Shown: piece by piece, positions 27,422-36,763 of the stretch
Position numbering within the stretch: position 1 is the stretch's first letter
How the letters are laid out: every line of letters starts with the position of its first letter
NCBI GenBank assembly: GCA_016712505.1
Contig: JADJQY010000004.1
Coordinates: 496,001 to 560,000 of the forward strand
DNA length: 64,000 nucleotides
Direction: 5' to 3'
Source: Candidatus Eiseniibacteriota bacterium
GTDB taxonomy: Bacteria > Eisenbacteria > RBG-16-71-46 > CAIMUX01
Program-made: the position numbers and the translations under genes
Notes under the pieces: generated by a model
What the model was told of the DNA's origin: nothing
The model's input: only the letters and a program-made list of their open reading frames with translations
The model's database searches: none

Positions 27422-30400
27422 CTACTTCAGGATGACCATCTTCTTGTTGGTCTTGAGCACCGGCCTCGAGCTGGCTCCAGTACACGCCGGCACCGACCTG
27501 CGGCCGGCATCGTCCGTACCATCCCAGACCTCGGTGTGCTCACCAGCGGTCAGGTTGCCGGAGACGAGCGTCTTCACCTTTACGACCGTTGACGTCGTAG
27601 ATGATCAGCTCGGCCGGGCCGCCAGCCGCGAGCGAGAAGCGGATCGAGGTGCGCGGGTTGAAACAGGTTCGGCGAGTTCTGGTACAGACGGGTCGCCGGA
27701 CCGGCCTCAGAACGTTCCATCCGCATCCACTTCGTGCTGGTTCCGCACGGGTTGGTGCAGAGCTCGGGATGTTGGCGTCGCCACCGCAGATCCAGCGGAG
27801 AGCCTCGCGGATCTCCTGGTAGGCCGCGGTCACGATGTGGGCCGAGTCACCGACGCACTCCTCGGTGACGTCACGCTCCGACATGGTTGTGTAGCCGTCG
27901 AGCACCGCACGGTAGTTGTCCGAGTTGGCCGTCACCGACTTCGACCTGCGCGTAGTTGGTGTTGGACGGCGGAACGCGGTCGTAGTCGTTGTAGACGCGG
28001 TTACCCACGCCGCCAGCGACCGCCTGCAGCACGTCGAAGGTGAACTCCTGCGGGCACCAGTTGCCGAAGACGTCGTACGCAATCGCCGGGCTGAACTGTC
28101 CGACGGCCGCGCTGTTCACGGACGCAGAAGCTCTCGTCGGCCGGCGTCGTCGGGCCGCAGTTGTCGATGTTGTAGGCATCGCACTTTTGTTGGCCAGGTG
28201 GTTCACGAGGGAAGTTCGGGTTCCGGCTCTGGAGGATGTAGGCCAGGTTGTCACCGTTGCCGATGAAGCCCTGACGGTTCGTGGTCACGTTGCCGTTGCA
28301 CGATCGCCGAGAGCCAGTCACCGAAGAGGTGAGAGTCCGTGGTCTCCATCGCATCCTGGACCGCGCCGCCGACATACAGGGCGTCTGGCGGTAGCCCATC
28401 ATCTGGACGAGGCCGATACCGTTGTTGCCACCAACCGAACGGTTGAAGGCGGGCGTTCCAGTTCGACTGCGCGTCGTTGTAGTCGTAGCGATCCCACTTG
28501 GTCGGATTCGGGATCGGAGCACCCGGGCCCGCGCCGTTCAGGATCACGTTCAGGGCATTCTCGACGAAGAACTGGTTACCGGTATTGATGTCACGCACAG
28601 GATGCACGGAACTTCTTGGTACCAGCGTCCATGCGACAGCTGGGGAAGATCTCGAACTCGAAGTAGTTCTTACCCACGTATCCGGATAGTAATAGTACTC
28701 GGTCGGGGTGCGGTGAAGTTGGCGTGATGAAGTACTCGACCTGGGTACCAGGGGCGAGGATTCCGTCACGGATCATCTCGTTGTTGTTCGTGCCCTCGGT
28801 CGCGAAGTCGTCATCCGACTCCCGGAACTCGGACCCAGAACTTGTTCTTCGAGACCTGCGCCCGACTGGATCGAGTCCATCTGGCCGAAGGTGAATTGAC
28901 CCGCCGTGCCGTTGGAGATGTTCAGCCCGTCGCGGACCGCATCCTTCCACGCCGTGTGTTCGGAACCGCCGCCTGGCCCGGCACCTCGCGACGGATGCGC
29001 CACCACATCCGCGCTTCCCACTTGGTCGAGGTCGTGGGAATCGGACCGCTGATGACGAGCGAGTCACCGAGAAGATCCGGGGTCGGATTGTCGCGGTGGA
29101 CGTCGTAGGACGAGTCGGCATTGCCCGCGTTCGTGGTCGATAGGAGCAGTCCTGCCCGTAGCCGTCCTGGAACTGACCACCGTTGTCGAACGCCACGACC
29201 GGCGCATTGGCAACACCGTGATGCAGATCTCGGAGTTGTCGAAGATCGGCGAGAAGTTGGTGATGTTCGTGCACTGGGTCGGCGGGATGGCAAACGCGTC
29301 GCGGACGAGGAGCCTCCACGACCATGCTGATCGGATCGCAGGTCGCAGGGATCGAGTTGTCCGTCGCCACGTTGGCCGACTGGAAGCAGACCGGGTCCTG
29401 GCCCACGAAGAAGTAGGTGTCCTGGCCTGGCGGCCGGACCACTGCGTGTTGCCGGTCTCCGGGCAGACGTACGGGAAGAAGTTCCAACCCGGACGATAGA
29501 ACACGCCGTTCGCCTGCGGCATCACGGCGTACATGTCCCAGTAACCGATGATCTTGTTGAAGCTCGCACCCAGCGCGCCCTTGTTCGCCGGAGGCGAGAA
29601 GGCCTGAACGTGCTGACCCGTGGGGTGATCACCCAGGTCGCCGGTGTTGGCGGAACTTCAGCGACGCAGCCCTCGAGCCGGCAGGCGCAGGGATCGAGGA
29701 TGGTGTACTCGGACAGGTTCGCGACGCCCCAGAAGGTGCCGACCGAACCGCAGGTGTTGGGCACCCAGCCCTGAGCGCCCGACTCGTAGTTGTAGGTCAC
29801 CGGAGCCAACGCCCGCGCCCGAGAGCACGACGTTGTCGACGCCGAAGGGACCGTAGTCGGTCGCCCAGTCGCCGTCCTCGTCCGAGAAGCCGCCGTCAGC
29901 GGTCATCTCGAACACCAGCCGGTAGGTGGTGTTGCCCTGGAACTGCGCGTTGAACACGGTGAACTGCGCGTGCGCGTAGGTGTTGGTCGACGGATCGCCA
30001 ATCACATCATCGAAGCCGGTGCCGTTGAGCGAGAACACGTCGCCGCTCTGGAGACGGATCGTCACCTTCGAGTAGTCGAAGGCCGGCTCGGTGTTGTTGA
30101 AGTAGTCGAAGTCGATGACCACGTCGCCCGTGCCGGTGTAGGTGAGCGCCGGGCTCTCCCAACGCTGGCACCAGGCGTTCCCGTAGCCAAGTCCCGCGAT
30201 CCAGCAGAGGGCGTCGGCCTCATCCTCACAGATGCCAACCCACGCGCTGGCCGTGCCGGAGATGATCGGGGCGGCAACTGCGTTGCCGTGACCGCTCCAG
30301 GCCGCCGCGTCGATCCGCTTCCAGAAGGCGCCGGTGTTGGCCGAGATGTCGACGGCGTACCAACCTTCGACGCTGCCGCTCGGGTTGTGGTCGAACGTCC

Positions 30401-30635
30401 ACACATCGCCAGGAACGGCGTAGAGTGCGCCGCTGATGGTCTGCGTGTATCCGTAACAGAACGTATCTGCTCGCGCGAAGCCTTCGGGAGCACGCATCGG
30501 CATATCAGAGCCGAGCCCCGGTCGATTCGGATCGACCGTGGCGTTCTGAATGCCTTGGTGAGGCTCCCGGGCGAAAGCGGTCGCTGACGTCGTGGCCGCG
30601 AGGGCCAAAACCATCAACGCAGAGCACTTCCTCAT
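27422..30635 (-). pseudogene. Large secreted FlgD-domain protein, many frameshifts
   Basis: About 1070 codons if read through. ATG 30635 has GGAGG 6 nt upstream and a signal peptide (ALMVLALAATTSATAFA). The first 270 residues are uninterrupted: SGALYAVPGDVWTFDHNP, WCQRWESPALTYTGTGDVVI, FGVDNVVLSG (immune-inhibitor/MAM-like beta-sandwich look). From 29.83 kb down the frame changes about every 100-250 nt, but the pieces join well (YNYESGAQGWVPNTCGSVGT, GYWDMYAVMPQANGVFYRPG, DRVPPSNTNYAQVEV). The end is a FlgD-like domain (NPRTSIRFSLAAGGPAELII, YDVNGR, TNKKMVILK then TAG). Function is unknown; Cys content suggests disulfides. Confidence 0.75.
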
Positions 30636-31083
30636 TGTCTGCCTCCGTTTGGTTCTGGGTATACGCGGCTCCGGACCTCTCGCTGCGGTGAGTTCAGTCC
30701 GGATACGCATGGGACACTGACAATCCAACTTACGTGCTTCGACTCGCGGTTGTCGGCGAGAGAACTACCACCGCCTGAACCGGAGTCAGCGCAGATACGA
30801 GCCCGACCTTCCCGTCACGGCCGATTCACCGCTCGCAAGCGGAGGTTCTGCCGTTACAACGATGCTGCTTTCCGAAGAAGCCTTCCCGAAGAAGCACAGT
30901 CTTTCGGACACTCGACATCTGCGCGCGAAGGGGGACTTCCGGCGTCGTTGCTCGTTCAAGGTTGTCTTGAGCCGCGGTTGATGTGAACCAGTTGTCGTGC
31001 ACCAGTTGACTCGAACACCGCATGCCCGATTGCTCAGCCTGCAGATCAGTCCGCGCCATAGTAGCCGACGCTTTTTTACCCTG
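30636..31083. other. Intergenic region, no gene seen
   Basis: A 448-bp region between larC and the large secreted-protein gene, both minus. Contains the promoter at 30700-30728. A short direct repeat CCGAAGAAGC occurs twice near 30873-30895. No terminator hairpin was found behind larC. Confidence 0.5.
30700..30728 (-). promoter_or_regulatory. Promoter of the large secreted-protein gene
   Basis: Minus-strand TTGGAT (30728-30723), 17-nt spacer, TATCCG (30705-30700). Leader about 58 nt. The -35 element is identical to that at 25423-25428. Confidence 0.45.
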
Positions 31084-32306
31084 TCAACGAGTGGTTCCGG
31101 GCTCCCCAGGGTTTCGGTGGCCTGCTTCCCAGACGATCCGTCGGACCTGCCCCTCCAGAAGCGCCGGGGAGACCCCCGCCGATCGGGCCAGGCGGACGAT
31201 ATCGTCGTGCTCCGGCATCATGCGCGGGCCACTCGGGGCCTCGGCCCACTTGACCGAGACCGGGCCCCACTCCGTCTCGACCGATTCGAATCGCCGCGGG
31301 AGGACCCGGCGCCGCTCCTCCCGGGTACGGACCCCCAGGGTGGTCGAGCCATCCAGGATCCGGAGCGCAAGCCCGTCGGCCAGCTCCGGCGGAGCGATGA
31401 CGGTCAGCAGGGTCGCCAGGCGCCCCTTCTTCATGGTGATTGGGGTGCGATAGACATCCAGTGCCCCGCGCCGAGAAGATCCTCGCAGAGGGTCGCGAGC
31501 ATCCGGGGCTCCATGTCGTCGAGCTGGGTCTCGAGCACCACCACCCGATCATGCTCCCCCGCCCCGGCCGGGTCGTCGACCGCATCGAGGGCGTCGACCT
31601 CGCCGATCCACAGCCGGACGAGGTTCGGCAACTCGGGATGGGGCCGGGTACCTGCGCCGTAGCCAACCCGCTCCACCGTCATGGCCGGGAGCGAGCCGCG
31701 GTGGCGTGCCAGGGTGGCGATCAGGGCGGCGGCGGTCGGGGTGAAGAACTCCCCCTCGATCGCCACCGGACGGAGGGGCCAGCCGGCGAGCAGGAGGGCC
31801 GTCGCCGGGGCCGGGACCGGAAGGCGCCCGTGATCCATCTCCACGAACCCGGTGGTCATCGGGATCACCCCCGCCTCGAGCCGCTCGACCCCGAGGTCAT
31901 GCAGGGCTACCGCGGCGGCCACGATGTCGACGATCGAGTCGGCCGCCCCGATCTCGTGGAAGTGGACCTGCTCGATCGGGATGCCGTGCACCCGGGCCTC
32001 GACCTCCCCAGCGCGCGAAAGGTCCGGATCGCGGCCGCCTTTGCCGGGGCGGGCAGGTCCGCGGCCCCGATCAGGGCCTCGATCTCGTGCAGATGGCGCT
32101 CGTGGGGTCGTGGTTCGCCCGGACGCGAATGCCCAGCCCGGTCATCCCGCGCTGGGTCCGGCGTTCGACCGTGACTTCGGTCGGTCGAGCTTGAGCGCCC
32201 GGACGACGGCGAAGAGCCGTTCCTCCGGCCAGCCCGCGTCGAGGAGCGCGCCGACCAGCATGTCCCCCCCGAGCCCGGTCCAGAAATCGAGATACGCGAT
32301 CTTCAA
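31084..32306 (-). pseudogene. larC: Nickel-pincer cofactor biosynthesis protein LarC, frame-broken
   Basis: LarC inserts nickel into the pincer cofactor of lactate racemase-type enzymes. The start is TTG 32306, abutting the larB stop, with GGGAGGGG just upstream. Blocks in order: KIAYLDFWTGLGGDMLVGAL, then after a frame change EVTVERRTQRGMTGLGIRV, then HLHEIEALIGAADLPAP, then HGIPIEQVHFHEIGAADSIV and TGFVEMDHGRLPVPAPATAL. A last change at GGCGCGGGGCACTGG leads to MKKGRLATLLTVIAPPEL through the C-terminus. Several breaks lie at runs of G or C, the pattern of missing single bases in homopolymers, so the gene may be intact in the cell. Some LarC genes are naturally split near the last site. Confidence 0.75.
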
Positions 32307-33104
32307 CTACCCCTCCCGGGTCTCTGCCAGTCGGTTGATGCGCGCGGCGGCGACGCCCGCGCCGTACCCATTGTCGATGTTCGAGACGAGGACGCCCGAG
32401 CCGCAACTGTTCAGCATGGCGAGCAGCGCCGCCAGCCCTCCAAACGAAGCGCCGTATCCGATCGAGGTCGGCACGGCGAGCACCACGGTGGGGACGAGCC
32501 CAGCCACCACGCTGGCCAGCGCCCCTTCCATGCCGGCCACCACGATGACCACGCGCGCCCGCTTCAGCAGGTCGCGCTGGGCCAGGATCCGGTGGATTCC
32601 GGCCACCCCCACGTCGTGGGTCGCCACCACTTCCGCACCGAAGGCACGCGCGGTGACCGCGGCCTCCTCCGCGACCGGCAGGTCGGAGGTCCCGGCCGAC
32701 ACCACGGCCACGAGGCCGACCGGGGGCTGCAGGTCGCTCCCCGGAAGGTGAAACACACGGGCGGCGGCATGGAAGGTCGAACCGGGCCAGGTGGCCGCGA
32801 GCTCCTCCCCCACCGCAGCCTCGAGCCGGGTGACCAGCACCGAGGAGCCCTGGGCGGCCAGCCCCTCCACCGCGCGCCGTATCTGGTCCCGTGTCTTCCC
32901 CTGACCAAACACCGTCTCGGGCAGGCCGGTGCGCAGGGCGCGATGATGATCGAGCTTCAGGTCTCCCAGATCCTCGAGCGGGAGCTGTTCCAACCGCTCC
33001 ATCGCGGCATCGAGTTCGAGTTCCCCCCGACGCACCTGCTCGAGCAGCGCACGCAGCGCCTCGCGGTGCAGACCGGTCGCTTCGTCGTGGTGTTTCGATT
33101 CCAT
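32307..33104 (-). CDS. larB: Nickel-pincer cofactor biosynthesis protein LarB
   Basis: A 265-residue LarB, which carboxylates and hydrolyses nicotinic acid adenine dinucleotide to pyridinium-3,5-biscarboxylate mononucleotide, the first step of the nickel-pincer cofactor. The N-terminal helical part (LRALLEQVRRGELELDAAME, then HHRALRTGLPETVFGQGKT) is followed by the PurE-like domain: VVSAGTSDLPVAEEAAVTA, HDVGVAGIHRIL, VVIVVAGMEGALASVVAGL, VPTSIGYGASFGG, MLNSCGSGVLVSNIDNGYGA. All family blocks are present and length is normal. larC follows without a gap. larE and the larA target enzyme are not in the window. Confidence 0.93.
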   Translation of the reverse strand: MESKHHDEATGLHREALRALLEQVRRGELELDAAMERLEQLPLEDLGDLKLDHHRALRTGLPETVFGQGKTRDQIRRAVEGLAAQGSSVLVTRLEAAVGEELAATWPGSTFHAAARVFHLPGSDLQPPVGLVAVVSAGTSDLPVAEEAAVTARAFGAEVVATHDVGVAGIHRILAQRDLLKRARVVIVVAGMEGALASVVAGLVPTVVLAVPTSIGYGASFGGLAALLAMLNSCGSGVLVSNIDNGYGAGVAAARINRLAETREG

Positions 33105-33110
33105 GCGCGG

Positions 33111-33116
33111 AGTATA
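33111..33116 (-). promoter_or_regulatory. Possible -10 element for leaderless larB
   Basis: TATACT ends 6 nt before the larB ATG, so transcription would begin at or next to the start codon. No Shine-Dalgarno and no TTG-type -35 are seen. Confidence 0.35.
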
Positions 33117-33139
33117 CCGGACCGGAACGAGGGCCGCCG

Positions 33140-33772
33140 CTAGCGCGGCAGGCGGGGGCCGAGGTCGGCGACAATCAGCGACTCGATCTGGTCGGGATCG
33201 AGCGCGGCATCGAGCTGGAGGATACGGTCGGGCTCCTTACGGGCGAGCGCCAGGTAGGCCCGACGGACGGAGCGGTGAAAGGCGAGCGCCTCGGATTCCA
33301 GACGATCGAGGGAGGCGGCGCCACGCCCGGCGCGGATCCGCGCCAGCCCGATGCGCGGATCGAGATCGAAAAGGTAGGTCCGGTCCGGCCGCCGTTCCGC
33401 GGTCGCCCACGCATTCAGACGCTCCACGCGCCCACGGCCCAGCTTCCGTCCGCCCCCCTGGTACGCGACCGAGGCGTCGCCGAACCGGTCACAGAGGACG
33501 ATCGCGCCGGCCTCGAGCGCGGGGAGGATCCGTTCGCGCATCAGCTGCGCCCGGCTCGCGACGTAGAGACAGAGCTCGGTCCACGGAGCCATCTCGGTAT
33601 GGCCTCGATCGAGCAGGACGGCGCGGATCCGCTCCCCGATCTCGGTCCCTCCCGGCTCCCGCACCCGCAGGACGGCGTGACCGGCGCGGACCAATCGTGC
33701 TTCGAGCCGATCGATCTGCGTGGTCTTGCCCGCCCCTTCGGTCCCCTCGAAGCTGAGAAAGAGCCCCGCCAT
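33140..33772 (-). CDS. tmk: Thymidylate kinase
   Basis: A 210-residue dTMP kinase (dTMP + ATP to dTDP). Walker A/P-loop at residues 9-17 (FEGTEGAGKTT), the DRxx dTMP-binding segment REPGGTEIGERIR, lid-adjacent LCDRFGDASVAYQGGGRKL, and the FDLDPRIGLARIRAGR helix where TMK has its LID region. The Arg inside the P-loop of E. coli-like enzymes is absent (EGAGKTT), which assigns it to the type II arrangement. The ATG shares one base with the stop of the phosphatidyltransferase gene upstream, so the three genes 35117 to 33140 form one operon. Confidence 0.92.
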   Translation of the reverse strand: MAGLFLSFEGTEGAGKTTQIDRLEARLVRAGHAVLRVREPGGTEIGERIRAVLLDRGHTEMAPWTELCLYVASRAQLMRERILPALEAGAIVLCDRFGDASVAYQGGGRKLGRGRVERLNAWATAERRPDRTYLFDLDPRIGLARIRAGRGAASLDRLESEALAFHRSVRRAYLALARKEPDRILQLDAALDPDQIESLIVADLGPRLPR

Positions 33773-34371
33773 CAGGCTCCCCGGCTCCCGCGACGCACCA
33801 CCGCGAGGCGCTGCAGGAAGGTGATGTGGCTCAGGAGCGCCAGGATGCTCAGGATCCAGGGGGCGCTCCGCTCCCCGAGCAACGCGAGGAGCAGGAGCAA
33901 GAGGAGACGTTCAGGGCGTTCGAGGATCCCGACCTCGCAGGGAATGCCCAACCCTTCGCTGCGGGCGCGGACGTACGAGACGAGGAACGATCCGATCCCG
34001 ACCAACACGGAGACACCGATCAACCACTCCGGCGCGGCGCGCGCCGCGAGTCCGAGGGTGATCCCGGCCAGGACGAGCCCCTCACCGTAGCGATCGAGGG
34101 TCGAGTCGAGCGCCGCCCCGAACTTGGTTCCGTTGCCCCCGCCGGCGCGCGCCACCGCGCCATCGAACAGGTCGCAGAGCGCGCTGGCCAGTAGCCAGCC
34201 GAACGCCTGCAGATAGGCTCCGCGATAGAACGCCAGCGCAGCCGGCACCGCGACGACCACTCCAGCCAGGGTCACCCAGTCGGCCCGGATCCCGAGCGCT
34301 GCGAGCCCACGCCCGATCGGCCCGGCCGCCCCGCGCACCGACCGCTTCAACCACGATTTCAGCGCGTCCAT
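33772..34371 (-). CDS. CDP-alcohol phosphatidyltransferase
   Basis: A 199-residue integral membrane enzyme of phospholipid synthesis that transfers a phosphatidyl group from CDP-diacylglycerol to an alcohol. The complete family signature D-G-x2-A-R-x8-G-x3-D-x3-D is read as DGAVARAGGGNGTKFGAALD followed by STLDR, giving all catalytic Asp residues. Four to six hydrophobic helices flank it (WVTLAGVVVAVPAALAFY, LIGVSVLVGIGSFLVSYV, LLLLLLLALLG). Substrate could be glycerol phosphate, inositol phosphate or serine; the sequence resembles the PgsA/inositol-phosphate group but I cannot decide. Overlaps rsmI by 13 nt. Confidence 0.85.
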   Translation of the reverse strand: MDALKSWLKRSVRGAAGPIGRGLAALGIRADWVTLAGVVVAVPAALAFYRGAYLQAFGWLLASALCDLFDGAVARAGGGNGTKFGAALDSTLDRYGEGLVLAGITLGLAARAAPEWLIGVSVLVGIGSFLVSYVRARSEGLGIPCEVGILERPERLLLLLLLALLGERSAPWILSILALLSHITFLQRLAVVRRGSRGA

Positions 34372-35117
34372 TCGCCGTGTCGGTCGCGGGGTGCGAACAC
34401 CAGCGCGATCGCTCCTTCCACCGTCTCGGGCAGGCCGGCCAGCAACTCGGCCGCAACCCCCACCGTGATCTCCTCGTGCAGTTTGGTCATCTCGCGACAG
34501 ATCGCGATCGGTCGGTCCGGGCAGGCAGCCTGAGCCACCTCGAGGCAGGCGCGAAGGCGATGCGGAGTCTCGAACACCACCACCGTTCGCTCCTCCTGCG
34601 CAACCTCGCGGAGAAAGGTCTCCCGCCGTCCCGACGTGGCCGGAACATACCCCGAGAAGAGAAACGGTTCAGGGGGAAATCCGGAGAGCAGGAGGGCCGT
34701 GGTCACGGCGGATGCCCCGGGCAGCACGTCGACTCCGATTCCGGCCCGCCGCGCGCGCATGAGGAGGAATCCGGGGTCGGAGATACCCGGCATCCCGGCG
34801 TCGGTGATCAGGGCGCCACGTTCGCCGCGCAGCATCCGCTCCAGCAGACGCGGCACATCGTGGTGCTCGTTGTGCGCGTGATGGGAGAAGACCGGGCGAT
34901 CGATGTCGAAGGCGGAAAGGAGGATTCGCGCGCGTCGGGTATCCTCGGCCGCGATCCAGTCGACCTGCTTCAGGACCTTGAGGGCGCGCAGCGTGATGTC
35001 ATCGAGGTTACCGATGGGGGTCGGCACCAAGGTGAGATGTCCGGGCCGGTCCCCGCGGGGACCGAGGTCGGCGAGGGAACCCGGAGAGTCCCCAACCTCC
35101 GCCCGCTGCCGACTCAT
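34359..35117 (-). CDS. rsmI: 16S rRNA (cytidine-1402-2'-O)-methyltransferase RsmI
   Basis: A 252-residue tetrapyrrole-methylase-fold enzyme that 2'-O-methylates C1402 in the decoding centre using S-adenosylmethionine. Diagnostic blocks: LVPTPIGNLDDITLRALKVL, AAEDTRRARILLSAFDI, HNEHHDVPRLLERM, ALITDAGMPGISDPGFLL (SAM-binding), LPGASAVTTALLLSGFP, FSGYVPATSGRRETFLRE, VVFETPHRLRACL, ICREMTKLHEEITVG. Full length. First gene of the rsmI-phosphatidyltransferase-tmk operon. The first 25 residues before LTLVP are low-complexity, and a later start is possible. Confidence 0.93.
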   Translation of the reverse strand: MSRQRAEVGDSPGSLADLGPRGDRPGHLTLVPTPIGNLDDITLRALKVLKQVDWIAAEDTRRARILLSAFDIDRPVFSHHAHNEHHDVPRLLERMLRGERGALITDAGMPGISDPGFLLMRARRAGIGVDVLPGASAVTTALLLSGFPPEPFLFSGYVPATSGRRETFLREVAQEERTVVVFETPHRLRACLEVAQAACPDRPIAICREMTKLHEEITVGVAAELLAGLPETVEGAIALVFAPRDRHGEWTR

Positions 35118-35165
35118 GTCCAGGTCCCGGCGATCACCGCCCCGCCTAGCGACTCCGGAACCGCC

Positions 35166-35228
35166 GGGTGAGGCCCTGCGCCCCTCGGGCGAGACCCTGC
35201 GCCCGCCGGGTGAGACCCTGCGCCCGCC
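35166..35228 (-). repeat. Three 21-bp tandem repeats between HU and rsmI
   Basis: Three consecutive units resembling GGGTGAGACCCTGCGCCCGCC (35166-35186, 35187-35207, 35208-35228) with 2-4 differences, plus a partial fourth. Lies after the HU stop and before the rsmI start; period is a multiple of three. Confidence 0.75.
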
Positions 35229-35242
35229 GGCGCGCGAGCCGC

Positions 35243-35521
35243 TCAGGCGTTCGCCACCTTGTCTTTCAGCTCCTTCGAGACCTTGAACACCGGCACGCGA
35301 CGCGAGGGAACCGGCACCTGGTCACCCGTGCGGGGATTGCGCGCGATGCGCGGCTTGCGATCCTTCACCTTGAAGGTACCGAACCCGCGAATCTCGATGT
35401 GCTTCCCGGCGATCAACGCGCGGGCGACCCCTTCGAGTAGTTCGTCGACCGTTTCGGCGACGTCCTTCTTGGTCAGCCCTGTGCGCTGCGCGATTTCGTC
35501 GACGAGATCGGCCTTGGTCAT
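35243..35521 (-). CDS. hup: HU-family DNA-binding protein
   Basis: A 92-residue histone-like protein that bends and compacts DNA as a dimer. Standard HU architecture: helical N-terminus (MTKADLVDEIAQRTGLTKKD, VAETVDELLEGVARAL), then the beta-arm GFGTFKVKDRKPRIARNPRTG with the intercalating Pro in RNPRTG, and C-terminal VPVFKVSKELKDKV. ATG 35521 is preceded by GGAGGAGG. It has a strong promoter of its own and a 160-nt leader. HU rather than IHF is favoured by the arm sequence. Confidence 0.93.
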   Translation of the reverse strand: MTKADLVDEIAQRTGLTKKDVAETVDELLEGVARALIAGKHIEIRGFGTFKVKDRKPRIARNPRTGDQVPVPSRRVPVFKVSKELKDKVANA

Positions 35522-35690
35522 GGTGTAGCTCCTCCTCCAGAGATACCGCTCCAGTCCACCGCCGCCGCCAGTACGACGGAGCGTTGCGGCGATTCTCGCG
35601 AACCGGCGCGAACGTCATAACCAGCGGGTGGCGGAGCCCTTCTTGGGCTGCGCCGGAACTGGCTATCTCCGCTTCACTTAGCGCGGCGGC

Positions 35691-35719
35691 AAGCTAGCAC
35701 CCACCCCACCCCCTGTCAA
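35691..35719 (-). promoter_or_regulatory. Strong promoter of the HU gene with G-tract spacer
   Basis: Minus-strand TTGACA (35719-35714), 17-nt spacer, TAGCTT (35696-35691). The spacer is nearly all G (GGGGGTGGGGTGGGTGC), which could form a two-layer G-quadruplex. Confidence 0.75.
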
Positions 35720-35768
35720 ATCAAAAAACGGGGCCGGGCGAGCCTAACATCCTACGGGTAAAGGGCTT

Positions 35769-35972
35769 CTATCGATTGCGAAGCTCGTCGAGGCAGCGCG
35801 CGATGTTGAACAGGTCGAACTCCACCATCCGGAACACGCAGCGGTGCTCCTTCTGGTGCCAGAACGAACAGAAGACGAGATCCTCCTCCTTGTCCGGAGA
35901 TGCGTAGATCTTCCCGTTCTGACACTTTTGCCGAGAGATCGGACAGTACGGGAACTCCGTGACCTGGCTCAT
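35769..35972 (-). CDS. Small cysteine-rich hypothetical protein
   Basis: A 67-residue soluble protein with five Cys: YCPISRQKCQNGKIY (C10, C17), VFCSFW (C35), HRCVF (C45) and RCLDE (C60). The first four could bind one zinc or iron. ATG 35972 has a strong AAGGAGG 5 nt upstream, so expression is likely in spite of the size. It is flanked by the YbbR gene (43 nt upstream, same strand) and HU. I do not recognise a family. Confidence 0.7.
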   Translation of the reverse strand: MSQVTEFPYCPISRQKCQNGKIYASPDKEEDLVFCSFWHQKEHRCVFRMVEFDLFNIARCLDELRNR

Positions 35973-36015
35973 TCGGGCCTCCTTACCCTGAGTTCACCTC
36001 GCGATGGCAGCTCGA

Positions 36016-36684
36016 TCACGAGGGGGATCTCGCGATTCCGATCCGGACCTTCGTCGAGGCGCGTTGTGGCCGAACCCCCGCAGGAAGTTCAACCGCAACC
36101 GTTTCCTCCACTGAACTGTTTCGGCCACCGAGTTCGATTTCTTCGGTGCGGAGAGAGTCGAGTGGCTGAACCAGGCTGGCAGGCCCGCGGACGGTCAGGG
36201 TGTCCGGGGTCAGGCGGGGTCGGCCGCTCAGGGCGAAACCCGGTGCCGGTTCGCCCCGCAGGGACGGACGGATCCGGAGGGTCTTGCGACGCACCGGCTC
36301 GATTTCCAGACTGAGCGTGGTCCGTTCGACCAGCTGCTCGACCTTTCCGGTCAGTCCCGGGGGAAAGACCACATCCTCGGCCGAGAGCGGTCGCTGCAGC
36401 AGCCCGGGACGCGCTTCGTTGAGGCGAACGACGATCGAGGGGGCCTGGTCGCGCAGACGGATGAGATCGCTGCCGCGCGCACGCACCTTCACCCGGATCT
36501 GACTCGGGACCTCTCCGGTGTAGGTGAGCCCGGGGGCGAGTCCGTGAAGTTCCAGCGGACAGGCGTAGACCATGATCCGCTCCTCACGGGAGAAGACATG
36601 CGCGTAGACCGCGACCGCGAGGGTGATCGCCGCGACCTTCAGGCCGAGGTTCTGGAGCAGCGCCTGACGCCACCGATGGAGCAT
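36016..36684 (-). CDS. YbbR-domain protein
   Basis: A 222-residue protein with one N-terminal membrane segment (LGLKVAAITLAVAVYAHVF) and an extracytoplasmic part of about two YbbR-like beta-domains (MVYACPLELHGLAPGLTYTG, then PDTLTVRGPASLVQPLDSL). In Firmicutes the YbbR protein CdaR regulates the diadenylate cyclase CdaA encoded next to it. Here the upstream neighbour is an outer-membrane barrel and no cyclase is in the window. Own promoter at 36714-36742. Confidence 0.8.
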   Translation of the reverse strand: MLHRWRQALLQNLGLKVAAITLAVAVYAHVFSREERIMVYACPLELHGLAPGLTYTGEVPSQIRVKVRARGSDLIRLRDQAPSIVVRLNEARPGLLQRPLSAEDVVFPPGLTGKVEQLVERTTLSLEIEPVRRKTLRIRPSLRGEPAPGFALSGRPRLTPDTLTVRGPASLVQPLDSLRTEEIELGGRNSSVEETVAVELPAGVRPQRASTKVRIGIARSPS

Positions 36685-36713
36685 GCGACCCTTTCCGCTC
36701 GTCTTCCGGCCGC

Positions 36714-36742
36714 AGTATAGGAATGGGCACGGCGGGGGTCAA
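36714..36742 (-). promoter_or_regulatory. Promoter of the YbbR-domain gene
   Basis: Minus-strand TTGACC (36742-36737), 17-nt spacer, TATACT (36719-36714). Leader about 23 nt. Confidence 0.7.
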
Positions 36743-36763
36743 CGCAGGGCCGCGTCGTCGGAA

